Origin: Desulfuromonadales bacterium
GTDB lineage: Bacteria > Desulfobacterota > Desulfuromonadia > Desulfuromonadales > BM103
Length of the DNA: 48,064 nucleotides
Direction of reading: 5' to 3'
NCBI GenBank assembly: GCA_014860225.1
Contig: JACZKE010000064.1
Coordinates: 1-48,064 of the forward strand
In this document: positions 24,347 through 32,906 of the stretch, piece by piece
Position numbering within the stretch: position 1 is the first letter of the stretch
How the letters are laid out: each line of letters opens with the position of its first letter
Notes under the pieces: model-generated
The model's input: the letters and a program-made list of their open reading frames with translations, nothing else
Told to the model about the DNA's origin: nothing
Databases searched by the model: none
Made by a program: the position numbers and the translations under genes

Positions 24347-26575
24347 ATGCTTAAATTGCTGACGAAAAACAGATTATTTGCCTTGCTGCTGGTTTTTGCC
24401 CTGGTGGTCGGCCTTGCCGGTTGTGAGGGTGATGATGGTGATGATGGCCTCAACGGTGTCGCAGGTCAGCCTGGTCAGGAAGGTCTTCCTGGAGAGGATG
24501 GACTTCCTGGGCAAGATGGACAGGATGGTGTTGGCCTTGCTCCGCTCGCCATCAAAACCCTGGTGGTTGACAACCTCGCCTTCGGTATCGATTCCGGCGG
24601 TTTTGTCACCGCGAGTTTCGATGTCACCGACGGCGCCGATGCCGTCACCGGACTGACGACCGCCGACTCGACCATCTATCTGGCCGGGTTGGTTGCAGGA
24701 GCCAACGGAGATTCCGACGAATGGCAATACTGGACAGGAGTGACCGATACCTCGCTGGTCGAAGGTCCGTCCGGCACCTACCTGTTGACTTCTGATAAAC
24801 TTGCCAGCGATGTTCCTGCAGGAACAACCACACAGCGCGGTATAATCCGTATGGCCAAGAGCGGATTCAACACCATCGTCAAAAGCTATGACTTTGAAAT
24901 CGCCGATCCGACCACCGAAGTCGCCGCCGGCAAGGATGTGGTTAACGATGCATCCTGCAAAGAGTGCCATGGCTACGGCGTGACGATTCACGGCTATGGT
25001 CGCAACGACACCGAGACCTGCGTCGTATGTCACAGCCCCAATTACAATGCCACTATAGCCGATCATGAAGCCGATATGGTCACCATGGTCCACCAGATCC
25101 ACACCGGCAATGCGGTCACTCTCGGGTCCCTGCACTGGAGTGGTCATGGAGAAAACTGGAGTATAGAACATAATACCGACCCCGTTGCGAACGTTCCTTT
25201 GTATCCATTTGCCTATCCCGGCACGATCGTCAACTGTGCCAAGTGCCACAACACTGTGGCGCAAGCTGATAATTGGGAAACCAAGCCAACCATGGCCGCT
25301 TGTGATTCCTGCCATACCACTGTCAAATTTGATGGGACGGCGTACACTGGCATCAAGGGTGTTGCTGATAAAATCCACATCACACTTACTGACAACACTT
25401 TGTGTACTGCGTGTCACGTCGGGAATACTTCGCCGATACATATCACCGTTGCGCACAAACCTGCAGCCCGCGACGATGCCAGCCAGCGTCCGGTTGAAGC
25501 CACGATCAGTGGCGTAACAGTCGATGTCGACGGCGGCGTGACCGTAGCCTTCAGCGTGAATGAAAACGGTGTGGTCAAGGCTGACCTTACGGCGGCTTCT
25601 TTCACCCTGGCGAAACTGGTGCCATCGACGACCGGCACACCTAGCTACTGGCAGAGTTACCTGAGCAAGGTCAGGACCAAGGATGCCACCATGGCCCCGG
25701 TCATTCAGGGACGGACCGAAGCGGTCTCGGATGGCGGCATTCTGACCAACAATGGCGACGGCACTTACACCTATAAGTTCGCACTGCTGAATTCCGACAC
25801 TTTCAACCCTGATGGGACTGGTGACATCAACAACATCACCCATGCCCACAACAGCTCCTCCGGGATTATTGGTGACTACCTCCCGGCAAACGGACTGACA
25901 CAAATGGAGTACCCGGTGAGCTATGAGCCCACGCTGACCCATCGCGTTGCCATAGGCATCACCAACAACAAGACCAATGCATTCTTCGATTTCGTACCGG
26001 CCGGCAACGTCGCCGAAACCCGCAATATCGTCAGCCGCGACGCTTGCAGCAAATGTCACGGTGACAGCCAGCTGCACGCAGGGTTTGCCCTGGAATATTG
26101 TGTCGGCTGCCACAACCAGAATAGCTTTGATCCCTACTCAGGACCTACTGGTCTGGGCACTCTGTTGACAACTGATGCGGCCTTGGAGGGCTCCTCTTCG
26201 GTCGAGCTGGAGCGTCTTGTTCACAAGATTCACATGGGCAAAGATCTGGAAAACGGTTACCGGGTCAATGCCGCTGCTGACGCTATAACCGGGCATATTT
26301 ATGATGGACTCCAGTATCCGAGTGGTATCCCCTCCGACTCAAGAACACCCAAGGCTTCTGACTGCCGGGTTTGCCATGATGAGTCGAATGCAGCGATGAC
26401 TGAAGCTGACTTCTGGCTGTACGGTTCCCGTGCTTGCGGCAGCTGTCATGACAGTGACCTGGCCACTGCTCACATCAACGCGAACACCGACAATGGCTTT
26501 GCAACCTGTACCCTCTGCCATGCACCTGGCAGGGTAGCCCCTGTCGATGAGGCTCATTACGGTATTCAAGAGTAG
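24347..26575 (+). CDS. OmcA/MtrC-family decaheme c-type cytochrome lipoprotein
   Basis: A 742-aa protein with a lipoprotein signal (lipobox LAGC, Cys26). Residues 28-61 have Gly at every third position (12 glycines; DDG, LPG, QPG, QDG triplets), a collagen-like stretch. There are ten CxxCH motifs in two groups of five: CKECH, CVVCH, CAKCH, CDSCH, CTACH (about 203-360), then CSKCH, CVGCH, CRVCH, CGSCH, CTLCH (about 568-730). Beta-rich domains lie before each group, as in MtrC/OmcA. Such proteins are extracellular and reduce minerals or other acceptors. The ribosome site is AAGGAG. A sigma-54 promoter and a two-component operon lie directly upstream, so expression is probably signal dependent. 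Confidence 0.93.
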   Translation: MLKLLTKNRLFALLLVFALVVGLAGCEGDDGDDGLNGVAGQPGQEGLPGEDGLPGQDGQDGVGLAPLAIKTLVVDNLAFGIDSGGFVTASFDVTDGADAVTGLTTADSTIYLAGLVAGANGDSDEWQYWTGVTDTSLVEGPSGTYLLTSDKLASDVPAGTTTQRGIIRMAKSGFNTIVKSYDFEIADPTTEVAAGKDVVNDASCKECHGYGVTIHGYGRNDTETCVVCHSPNYNATIADHEADMVTMVHQIHTGNAVTLGSLHWSGHGENWSIEHNTDPVANVPLYPFAYPGTIVNCAKCHNTVAQADNWETKPTMAACDSCHTTVKFDGTAYTGIKGVADKIHITLTDNTLCTACHVGNTSPIHITVAHKPAARDDASQRPVEATISGVTVDVDGGVTVAFSVNENGVVKADLTAASFTLAKLVPSTTGTPSYWQSYLSKVRTKDATMAPVIQGRTEAVSDGGILTNNGDGTYTYKFALLNSDTFNPDGTGDINNITHAHNSSSGIIGDYLPANGLTQMEYPVSYEPTLTHRVAIGITNNKTNAFFDFVPAGNVAETRNIVSRDACSKCHGDSQLHAGFALEYCVGCHNQNSFDPYSGPTGLGTLLTTDAALEGSSSVELERLVHKIHMGKDLENGYRVNAAADAITGHIYDGLQYPSGIPSDSRTPKASDCRVCHDESNAAMTEADFWLYGSRACGSCHDSDLATAHINANTDNGFATCTLCHAPGRVAPVDEAHYGIQE

Positions 26576-26608
26576 ATCAATAGCGTGGCGCTTGCTAAAG
26601 TCCAAAAA

Positions 26609-26698
26609 TTGTCATTTCCGAACCGGTTCTGTTCGTGAATCCGGGTTCTAAGTGACTCGAAAAGCTGGATCCCCGATAGAGGCTTTCTGGGATGACAA
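26609..26698. repeat. Intergenic inverted-repeat element (GTCATTTCC...GGGATGAC type)
   Basis: About 90 bp with ends TTGTCATTTCC and GGGATGACAA in inverted orientation, and inner GTGAATCCGGGTTCT / AAGCTGGATCCCC. It resembles the common GTCATTCC...GGAATGAC intergenic repeats of proteobacteria. It is not coding. The rest of the gap 26576-26895 holds only the terminator. Confidence 0.55.
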
Positions 26699-26772
26699 CC
26701 TTTTTGCAAGAAGCTCATGGTTCACAGACATTGCCGAGCCGCCTTCCCTCCTAGGGTAGCTGCTGGCATACC

Positions 26773-26806
26773 AAAAAGATCCCTGCTGCAAGGCAGGGAT
26801 CTTTTT
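26773..26806 (+). terminator. Rho-independent terminator before larA
   Basis: A perfect 14-bp stem (AAAAAGATCCCTGC with GCAGGGATCTTTTT), loop TGCAAG, with T-run. It is about 200 bp after the cytochrome stop and would insulate larA from upstream transcription. Confidence 0.9.
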
Positions 26807-26901
26807 GTGTTTAGACGACAAGAGAAACAACAAACAGCCATCTACTTGCGCTACAATACCGAGAAAGCCTATTATTGGTAAAGTGACGACAAGGAGTGGA
26901 T

Positions 26902-28167
26902 TTGTCCAAAGCAATGCTGAAATATGGCTCGGAAACATTGTCGCTCGAACTGCAGGCCCAGCTCCTCACCGGCAGCTCTTGTGACGATTTGCCTGATCCA
27001 ACCGATGAAATTCGCCGTGCGTTGGCCAACCCGATCGCCTCACCGCCTCTTGAAAAGATCGTGGCAGTCGGCGAACGCGTGGCTATCGTCACTTCAGATA
27101 TTACCCGCTACACCGGCAGCGAACTCTACCTGCCGATTCTGGTCGAAGAGCTGAACCGTTGCGGTATTGCCGACCGGGACATTGAAATTGTCATCGCACT
27201 CGGCATCCACCGCAAACAAACGGCAGACGAACATCGGAAAATTCTCGGGTCTCTCTATGGCCGCATCGCAGTCTATGATCACGAATGCGACGATCCACAA
27301 CAGCTGGTTGACCTCGGCCAGACCTCATCCGGACTGCCAGTGCAGATCAATCGACGCGTCGTGACAGCAGACCGGGTGATCGTGACCGGCACCATCGGCC
27401 TGCATTATTTTGCCGGTTATGGCGGCGGTCGCAAAAGCCTGGTTCCCGGCGTCGCCAGCCGTGCCACCTGCATGGCGACCCACTTTGCCATTTTCAACCC
27501 GCCGGAGCAGGGAGGTCGCAACACGAGAGCCTGCACAGCCAGGCTGGTTGGCAACCCGGTACACCAGGCGATCCTTGAAGCGGCAAAAAGAATCAAACCG
27601 GACTTTCTGCTGAACACGGTGCTGACAACCGACAAACAGATTGCCCGGGTCTTCTGTGGTGAGCTCGAACAGGCGCACCTTGCAGGTTGCGACCTGGCGC
27701 AGCAGCTCTACACGGCTCACCTTGATCAGCCGGCCGACCTGGCGATTGTTTCCTGTGGCGGGCACCCCAAGGACATCAATTTCATCCAGGCCCACAAGGC
27801 ACTCGATTACGGAGTACAGGCCGTGCGCCCGGGTGGTACCGTGATCCTGCTGGCCGCCTGCCCGGACGGTTTCGGCAATGACAGTTTTTTCGACTGGTTC
27901 AACTACGAAGATCTGGACGTCTTCGAAAAAGCCCTGCGTAGCCATTACGAAATCAACGGCCAGACTGCCTGGTCTACCCTGAGCAAGGCCCGCACCTGGC
28001 GGGTTATCCTGATCAGTGAATTCGATCAGAAGCAAACCGGGAAGATGGGCATGGAGAAAGCCGATTCCCTTGACGAGGCCCTGCAGATGGCTTACAAACA
28101 GCTACCGGAGAATCCGCAGATCGTGGTCATCCCGGATGGCGGGACGATTTTGCCGGTAATTAAATAA
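26902..28167 (+). CDS. larA: Nickel-dependent lactate racemase LarA
   Basis: LarA interconverts D- and L-lactate using a nickel-pincer nucleotide cofactor. The family residues are visible: the His in LGIHRKQT, the His and the pincer-bearing Lys in GLHYFAGYGGGRKSLVPGV, and the His in ATHFAIFNPP. The full protein has about 421 aa. The start is TTG 26902, 5 nt after AAGGAG. A GTG two codons earlier overlaps that ribosome site, and ATG 26914 is 17 nt away; the latter gives the more usual LarA N-terminus (MLKYGSETLSLEL), so the start is uncertain. The maturation genes larB, larC and larE are not in the window. It leads a probable lactate operon with the oxidase genes that follow. Confidence 0.9.
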   Translation: MSKAMLKYGSETLSLELQAQLLTGSSCDDLPDPTDEIRRALANPIASPPLEKIVAVGERVAIVTSDITRYTGSELYLPILVEELNRCGIADRDIEIVIALGIHRKQTADEHRKILGSLYGRIAVYDHECDDPQQLVDLGQTSSGLPVQINRRVVTADRVIVTGTIGLHYFAGYGGGRKSLVPGVASRATCMATHFAIFNPPEQGGRNTRACTARLVGNPVHQAILEAAKRIKPDFLLNTVLTTDKQIARVFCGELEQAHLAGCDLAQQLYTAHLDQPADLAIVSCGGHPKDINFIQAHKALDYGVQAVRPGGTVILLAACPDGFGNDSFFDWFNYEDLDVFEKALRSHYEINGQTAWSTLSKARTWRVILISEFDQKQTGKMGMEKADSLDEALQMAYKQLPENPQIVVIPDGGTILPVIK

Positions 28168-28200
28168 CGGGAAGGGTTAATCTCAACAGTGACCAAACGG

Positions 28201-28290
28201 TTTAACGCGGAGACACGGAGACGCAGAAAAATAACCCGGCAGAAAATGCCCTTGTAAATGCTTTTCCGCACCTCCGCACCCCCGCATTGA
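28201..28290. repeat. Degraded dyad related to the 9771 element
   Basis: Starts TTTAACGCGGAGACACGGAG and ends CTTTTCCGCACCTCCGC... The first arm matches that of 9771-9880, while the second arm is only partly complementary. It occupies most of the gap between larA and the oxidase gene. Confidence 0.5.
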
Positions 28291-28358
28291 CATTTTATGT
28301 TTCGGTTATTCTTTCGTTATTGTTTGGATCTTGATTCCATCTTTAAAAGGCAGGATAG

Positions 28359-29738
28359 ATGCTTTCTGAACAAATCATAAATGAGCTGCAAGCCATCGTC
28401 GGCAAAGCGAACGTTTCGACAGAAAAGGCTGACCGGATCTGCTACTCCTACGACGCCACTCAACAGAGTTTTCTCCCCGAAGTGGTCGTACATCCCGGTT
28501 CGGCAGAAGAGATCAGCGACATCCTGAAGTTGGCCAATCGTGAGTTGATTCCGGTCTTCCCTCGCGGAGCCGGCAGCGGCTTCAGCGGCGGTTCTCTGCC
28601 GACCAAAGGCGGCATCGTTCTCTGTACGGAACGTCTGGACAGGATTCTGCAAATTGATGAGGAGAACCTGATTGCCGTCGTGCAACCGGGCGTAGTCACC
28701 GAGACGTTCCAGCAGGCGGTGGAAAAAGTCGGGCTTTTCTACCCTCCCGACCCGGCCTCGCTGAAATTTTCGACCCTGGGCGGCAATGTTGCCGAATGCG
28801 CCGGCGGCCCACGCTGTGTCAAGTACGGCGTCACCAAAGATTTCATTATCGGCCTTGAAGTCGTTACCCCGACCGGCGACATCATCACAACCGGCGGGCC
28901 GACCATGAAAGGTGTCGTCGGTTACGACCTGACCAAACTGCTATGCGGTTCCGAAGGGACGCTGGGTGTCATCACCCGCATCGTCATCAAGTTGCTGCCG
29001 CTGCCGGAAGCGAAGAAGACCATGCTTGTGCTGTTCGCTTCAATCGATGGTGCCGCACAGGCGGTCTCGGCAATCATCCGCGACAAGATCATTCCGACCA
29101 CCCTCGAGTTTATGGATGGCCGGACCCTCGACTGTGTGCGTCAGGCGACTGACCTTGACGTCCCCACCGGGGCACGGGCCGTTCTGATTATCGAGGTTGA
29201 CGGCGACCGTGAGTTTCTCGACAAGCAGGTCACGCGGATTACCGAGCTCATTCAACCCCTCGGTGTGGTCGAGACCCGGGTTGCCACGACTCCTGAGGAG
29301 AGTGAAGCCCTCTGGCAGATTCGCCGTTCGGTTTCGGCGTCGCTGCGCAAGGTCAACCCGGACAAGTTCAATGAAGACATCTGCGTACCGCGCAGCAAGG
29401 TGCCGGAGATGATCCGCAAGGTTGACACCATCGCCGAGAAGTACGGCATTCCGATCGTCAACTTCGGCCATGCCGGCGACGGCAACATCCATGTCAATAT
29501 TATGATCGACAAGAAAGTCCCCGGAGAGCTGCACAAAGCCGAAAAAGCCATTGAAGAGGTTTTCAAGGGCGCGCTGGAACTGGGCGGCACCATGAGCGGC
29601 GAGCACGGTGTCGGCATCGCCAAGGCCGCCTATATCCCCCTGGAGATCACTCCGGCCGCAGCTACCTACATGAAAACGATCAAGCGGGCGCTTGATCCCA
29701 ACAACATTCTCAATCCAGGCAAGATTTTTCTGGATTAA
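28359..29738 (+). CDS. FAD-linked lactate/glycolate oxidase subunit (GlcD-like)
   Basis: A 459-aa flavoprotein of the vanillyl-alcohol-oxidase fold. The N-terminal FAD-binding domain (about 35-215) has EEISDILKLANRE, the FPRGAGSGFSGGSLPTKGGIVL loop and STLGGNVAECAGGPRCVKYG. The C-terminal oxidase domain ends with NFGHAGDGNIHVNIM and GGTMSGEHGVGIAK, motifs of D-lactate dehydrogenase/GlcD. It oxidises a 2-hydroxyacid, probably D-lactate because larA precedes it, and passes electrons to the Fe-S partner encoded next. AGGA lies close before the ATG. Glycolate remains possible. Confidence 0.92.
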   Translation: MLSEQIINELQAIVGKANVSTEKADRICYSYDATQQSFLPEVVVHPGSAEEISDILKLANRELIPVFPRGAGSGFSGGSLPTKGGIVLCTERLDRILQIDEENLIAVVQPGVVTETFQQAVEKVGLFYPPDPASLKFSTLGGNVAECAGGPRCVKYGVTKDFIIGLEVVTPTGDIITTGGPTMKGVVGYDLTKLLCGSEGTLGVITRIVIKLLPLPEAKKTMLVLFASIDGAAQAVSAIIRDKIIPTTLEFMDGRTLDCVRQATDLDVPTGARAVLIIEVDGDREFLDKQVTRITELIQPLGVVETRVATTPEESEALWQIRRSVSASLRKVNPDKFNEDICVPRSKVPEMIRKVDTIAEKYGIPIVNFGHAGDGNIHVNIMIDKKVPGELHKAEKAIEEVFKGALELGGTMSGEHGVGIAKAAYIPLEITPAAATYMKTIKRALDPNNILNPGKIFLD

Positions 29739-29742
29739 GCAG

Positions 29743-29810
29743 GGACTGGAGACTGGAGAATGGGGACTGGAATTTATATCAACAACCAGTCGCCAGCCCC
29801 AAGCCCCCAG
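29743..29810. repeat. 7-bp repeat dyad between oxidase genes
   Basis: GGGACTGGAGACTGGAGAAT and GGGGACTGG on one side can pair with CCAGTCGCCAGCCCCAAGCC on the other. Units of GACTGGA and CCCCAGC type have period 7. It ends about 15 bp before the next start codon and takes the place of a normal ribosome site. Confidence 0.65.
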
Positions 29811-29824
29811 CAACCGGTTTTGAT

Positions 29825-31099
29825 ATGGCTAAGTTGAAAGATCTGGAAGATTATCGCGAAGAGATCGAACAGTGCGTCAAGTGCGGAGCCTGCCGTGCCC
29901 ACTGCCCGGTGTTTGCTGTCGAAAAGCGTGAAGGACGCGTGGCCCGCGGCAAGGTCGCTCTGGCGCACTCGGTGCTGGAAGGTGACATTGACCTGGAGTC
30001 CAAAGTGCTGGAGGACATGAGTCAGTGCCTGCTTTGCGGCAGTTGCTGTGCACAATGTCCCAACAAGGTCCCGACAGAGGATATTGTTGCAGCCGCCAGG
30101 CGCCGGATTGCCGAGCAGAAAGGCCTCTCAACGTTCGGCAAGGGCGTCGCTGCCGTTCTAGGCCGGCCGAAGCTGATGAATCTGCTGGCCAAATCCGGTG
30201 GCACCCTGTCATCTTTACTCTTTAAAAAACTTCCTGAGAACAGTGGTTTGCGCCTGCGTTTTCCTGTCCCGTACCTCGAGCAGGATCGCACTCTGCCACC
30301 TGTTGCCGCGAAGCCATTTCGCGAGAGGGTGCCGGAGATCATCCTCGGCGATCCGCAGCAGCCAACTGTGCTGTTTTTCACCGGCTGCGGCATCAACTAT
30401 ATGTATCCGGCTATCGGTGAAGCCTTTCTTAAGGCCCTGAAATTTCTCGATGTAACGGTCATCATTCCCAAGGACCAGGCCTGCTGCGGGCTGCCTGCAG
30501 TCAGTGCCGGGGCTGCGCAAACCGTGGAAAAACTGGCTGAGCAAAATCTGGCGGCGCTGAGTCGTCACCCTGTGGATCATATCGTCACGGCCTGCGCCTC
30601 GTGTAATGCTGGTCTCGGCAAGATCTACGCGGAGATGGGCGAGGAGTTTGCAGAGCTGTCGGCAAAAACCATGGATATCTTCGTATTCCTGGCCAACCAC
30701 GGCCTGCCGGAAAAACTGGCGGCCCTGCCGAAAGCCGAAACCCGCGTCAAGGTTACCTACCACGACCCCTGTCACCTTCGTACCCAGGGGATCACCAGGG
30801 AACCGCGCCAGATCCTCAAGGCTCTTCCGCAGGTGGAATTTGTAGAGATGCCGGAGGCAGGAACCTGCTGCGGGCTGGGAGGGACTTATTCGGTTTACCA
30901 CTATGAAACCAGTAAAAAGATCGGCGCCAGGAAGGCGGCTAATATTGAGGCCAGCGGTGCGCAACTGGTGGCAACCGACTGCCCGGGCTGCATCATGCAG
31001 CTCCAGGACAGCATCAATCATGCCGATGGCGGTCAACGATCGGTTCACATCCTCGAACTGCTAGCTGAAGCCCTGCCCGATCGGGATTTACCGGGATAA
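29825..31099 (+). CDS. Fe-S lactate/glycolate oxidase subunit (GlcF-like, CCG-domain protein)
   Basis: A 424-aa protein. Two 4Fe-4S motifs are near the N-terminus (CVKCGACRAHCPVF and CLLCGSCCAQCPNK). Two CCG domains follow (ACCGLPAVSAGAAQ and TCCGLGGTYSVYH), with a third Cys group TDCPGCIMQL. The order matches GlcF-type subunits that take electrons from the FAD subunit to the quinone pool or another acceptor. No ribosome site is visible before the ATG; the 86-bp gap is filled by a 7-bp repeat dyad, so translation may depend on coupling or be weak. A later start would remove the first cluster and is not favoured. Confidence 0.9.
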   Translation: MAKLKDLEDYREEIEQCVKCGACRAHCPVFAVEKREGRVARGKVALAHSVLEGDIDLESKVLEDMSQCLLCGSCCAQCPNKVPTEDIVAAARRRIAEQKGLSTFGKGVAAVLGRPKLMNLLAKSGGTLSSLLFKKLPENSGLRLRFPVPYLEQDRTLPPVAAKPFRERVPEIILGDPQQPTVLFFTGCGINYMYPAIGEAFLKALKFLDVTVIIPKDQACCGLPAVSAGAAQTVEKLAEQNLAALSRHPVDHIVTACASCNAGLGKIYAEMGEEFAELSAKTMDIFVFLANHGLPEKLAALPKAETRVKVTYHDPCHLRTQGITREPRQILKALPQVEFVEMPEAGTCCGLGGTYSVYHYETSKKIGARKAANIEASGAQLVATDCPGCIMQLQDSINHADGGQRSVHILELLAEALPDRDLPG

Positions 31100-31132
31100 A
31101 TCTACGGTTCTATAACCCAAAAAAGATTTTGT

Positions 31133-31274
31133 TTGCCACCAAGACATAAAGGCACCAAGCAGTGTAACTAAGCAGTGTATTTTACAGGGTAAAGATATAT
31201 ATTTTCTACCTCGCTACATCGCGGTTTGAAGAAAATCAAGAATTTACTCAATGTCTTGATGCTTTTGTGGCTAA
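31133..31274. repeat. Long imperfect dyad (TTGCCACCAAGAC type)
   Basis: The left arm TTGCCACCAAGACATAAAGG (31133 on) and the right arm ATGTCTTGATGCTTTTGTGG (31251 on) are imperfect complements. The interior is AT-rich. The gap 31100-31404 has no gene. A weak promoter candidate (TTGCGG-N16-TAAAAT, 31316-31343) lies before the triheme gene. Confidence 0.55.
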
Positions 31275-31404
31275 CCTATATTTTGGTTATAAGACTGTAA
31301 AACTATGCTGTCGCATTGCGGACACCTGGCAAGCTGTTAAAATATGCTCGCCTGTGAACGTTCAACCTGCAACCTTTAACATTTATATCAAGGAGAAGTG
31401 ACCC

Positions 31405-31722
31405 ATGCAAAAACTGATTTTGCTGATTGTGGCAACCCTGTTTCTGTGTTCAGGAGTGGCGCTGGCCGTCCCCGCGGGAAAAACCATGGAGTTCAGCGAC
31501 AGCCCCATGGGCGTGGTGAAATTCGATGGGACTCTGCATAAGGAAGCAGGCAACAAGTGCAAGGATTGCCATAACTCGGAGATGTTCCCAAAGATGAAAC
31601 AGGGGACGGTCAAAATCACCATGGATGAGATCTACGCCGGCAAGCTCTGTGGTGTCTGCCACAACGGCAAGCGCGCTTTTGACGCCCAGAGCAATTGTGC
31701 ACGCTGTCATATCAAGCAGTAG
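31405..31722 (+). CDS. Periplasmic triheme c-type cytochrome
   Basis: A 105-aa protein with a Sec signal peptide (LILLIVATLFLCSGVALA, cleavage after ALA). The mature part of about 83 residues has three motifs: CKDCH, CGVCH and CARCH, plus an extra His (GTLHKEAGNK) as a possible axial ligand. Size and heme count resemble the c7-type triheme family that shuttles electrons in the periplasm of Geobacter/Desulfuromonas. However, the spacing between first and second motif is long, so it is a c7-like rather than a proven PpcA homologue. AAGGAG precedes the ATG at 6 nt. Confidence 0.9.
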   Translation: MQKLILLIVATLFLCSGVALAVPAGKTMEFSDSPMGVVKFDGTLHKEAGNKCKDCHNSEMFPKMKQGTVKITMDEIYAGKLCGVCHNGKRAFDAQSNCARCHIKQ

Positions 31723-31753
31723 CACCAGAGAGTTAGAGAGTAGCGCGAAGTGC

Positions 31754-31799
31754 GAACAGACAACGGCCCGCCAGATACCCGGCGGGCCGTTGTCTGTTC
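31754..31799. terminator. Bidirectional terminator hairpin
   Basis: A perfect 19-bp stem (GAACAGACAACGGCCCGCC with its complement) has an 8-nt loop. It lies between the convergent triheme cytochrome and moaA genes and can serve both. Confidence 0.85.
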
Positions 31800-31811
31800 A
31801 TTCAGTTCTTT

Positions 31812-31831
31812 CCAGCCCCCAGCCCCCAGCC
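31812..31831. repeat. Short CCCCAGC heptamer tract
   Basis: CCAGCCC CCAGCCC CCAGCC, about three 7-bp units, 10 bp from the moaA stop. It has the same period as the tracts at 7940-7988 and 29743-29810. Confidence 0.7.
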
Positions 31832-31840
31832 TCTGTTCCC

Positions 31841-32821
31841 CTAACCGCCGATGCCGTGCATGCGCCGGGAGGGTGTCGCGAAGTCCTTGTCATTGATCAG
31901 GTGCTTTTCCGGCTTGGCGCAGGCAGCCGTCAGCAGGACTTGTTCCAGGGCATGGTCATCGCTGCCATCCCGAAGAACCTGCTTGAGATCGGTTTCCTGG
32001 TTATCAAAGAGGCAGCCGCGCACCCTGCCATCAGCCATCAACCGCAGGCGGTTGCATTCGCCGCAGAAATGCCCGGAGACTGAGGGGATCAGCCCGATCC
32101 GACCCTTGGCCCCAGACAGGCGGTACATGATGGCCGGGCCGGAATTCTCCTGACGGGAAATGGCTTCAAGGTTTCCCAGTGTCTGCAGACGCGCCTCTAC
32201 CTGCCCCATCGGCAAGCCATCCCGGGAAGCATAGTCCAGATCAGAGCTGATCGGCATGAATTCGATAAAGCGGATATCCCAAGGGTGTTCCAGCGTCAGC
32301 CGGGCAAAATCCAGGATCTCGTCGTCGTTGAAATCAGCAAAGGGGATGACATTGAGCTTTATCGGCAGCAAACCCGCTTTTTCGGCAGCTGCTATTCCAG
32401 CCAGGACCTGTTCCAGGCCGGCGCGGCGGGTCAGTTCCTCGAAGCGCTGTGGACGCAGGGTGTCAAGGCTGACATTGACGCGCGACAGACCGGCGGTCTT
32501 GAGAGCTTCGGCGTGCTCTGCGAGGAGCAGGCCGTTGGTGGTCAGAGTTATTTCCGGCTTTTCCGGCAGCGCCGCCAGTTGAGCAATAAACTTGACAATG
32601 CCACGGCGCACCAGCGGTTCGCCACCAGTCACACGGACCTTGCGGATTCCCAATCTGCAGGCTGCAGCGACAACCCGCAGCAATTCCTCGTAACGCAGGA
32701 TATCTGCGTGTGAGAGCTCCGCAACGCCCGCTTCAGGCATGCAGTAACGGCAGCGCAGGTTGCAGCGATCGGTTACTGACAGACGCAGATATTCAATTGT
32801 TCGACCGAATTGGTCTTGCAC
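31841..32821 (-). CDS. moaA: GTP 3',8-cyclase MoaA
   Basis: A 326-aa radical SAM enzyme for the first step of molybdenum-cofactor synthesis. The N-terminal cluster motif is CNLRCRYCMP. The C-terminal second cluster is CGECNRLRLMADGRVRGCLF. The protein ends in Gly-Gly, as MoaA should. The start is GTG with GAGGAAA upstream. It is convergent with the triheme cytochrome gene. pilT lies 85 bp upstream on the same strand, so cotranscription is possible but not evident. Molybdenum enzymes such as formate dehydrogenase would be the users. Confidence 0.96.
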   Translation of the reverse strand: MQDQFGRTIEYLRLSVTDRCNLRCRYCMPEAGVAELSHADILRYEELLRVVAAACRLGIRKVRVTGGEPLVRRGIVKFIAQLAALPEKPEITLTTNGLLLAEHAEALKTAGLSRVNVSLDTLRPQRFEELTRRAGLEQVLAGIAAAEKAGLLPIKLNVIPFADFNDDEILDFARLTLEHPWDIRFIEFMPISSDLDYASRDGLPMGQVEARLQTLGNLEAISRQENSGPAIMYRLSGAKGRIGLIPSVSGHFCGECNRLRLMADGRVRGCLFDNQETDLKQVLRDGSDDHALEQVLLTAACAKPEKHLINDKDFATPSRRMHGIGG

Positions 32822-32906
32822 AAGGTTTCCTCAGCCAGCCTCACTTATTATCTTATCCATACTAACACCGGCACAGGCAATCGGACAATACGCGAAGGTG
32901 TTTCAA

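Noticed and set aside
24374-26113. 579-codon open frame opposite to the decaheme gene
   Set aside because: No ribosome site or family resemblance; the opposite strand has ten heme motifs, a lipobox and a good start.
28286-28320. Promoter before the GlcD-like gene starting with TTGACA
   Set aside because: No acceptable -10 hexamer at 15-19 bp.
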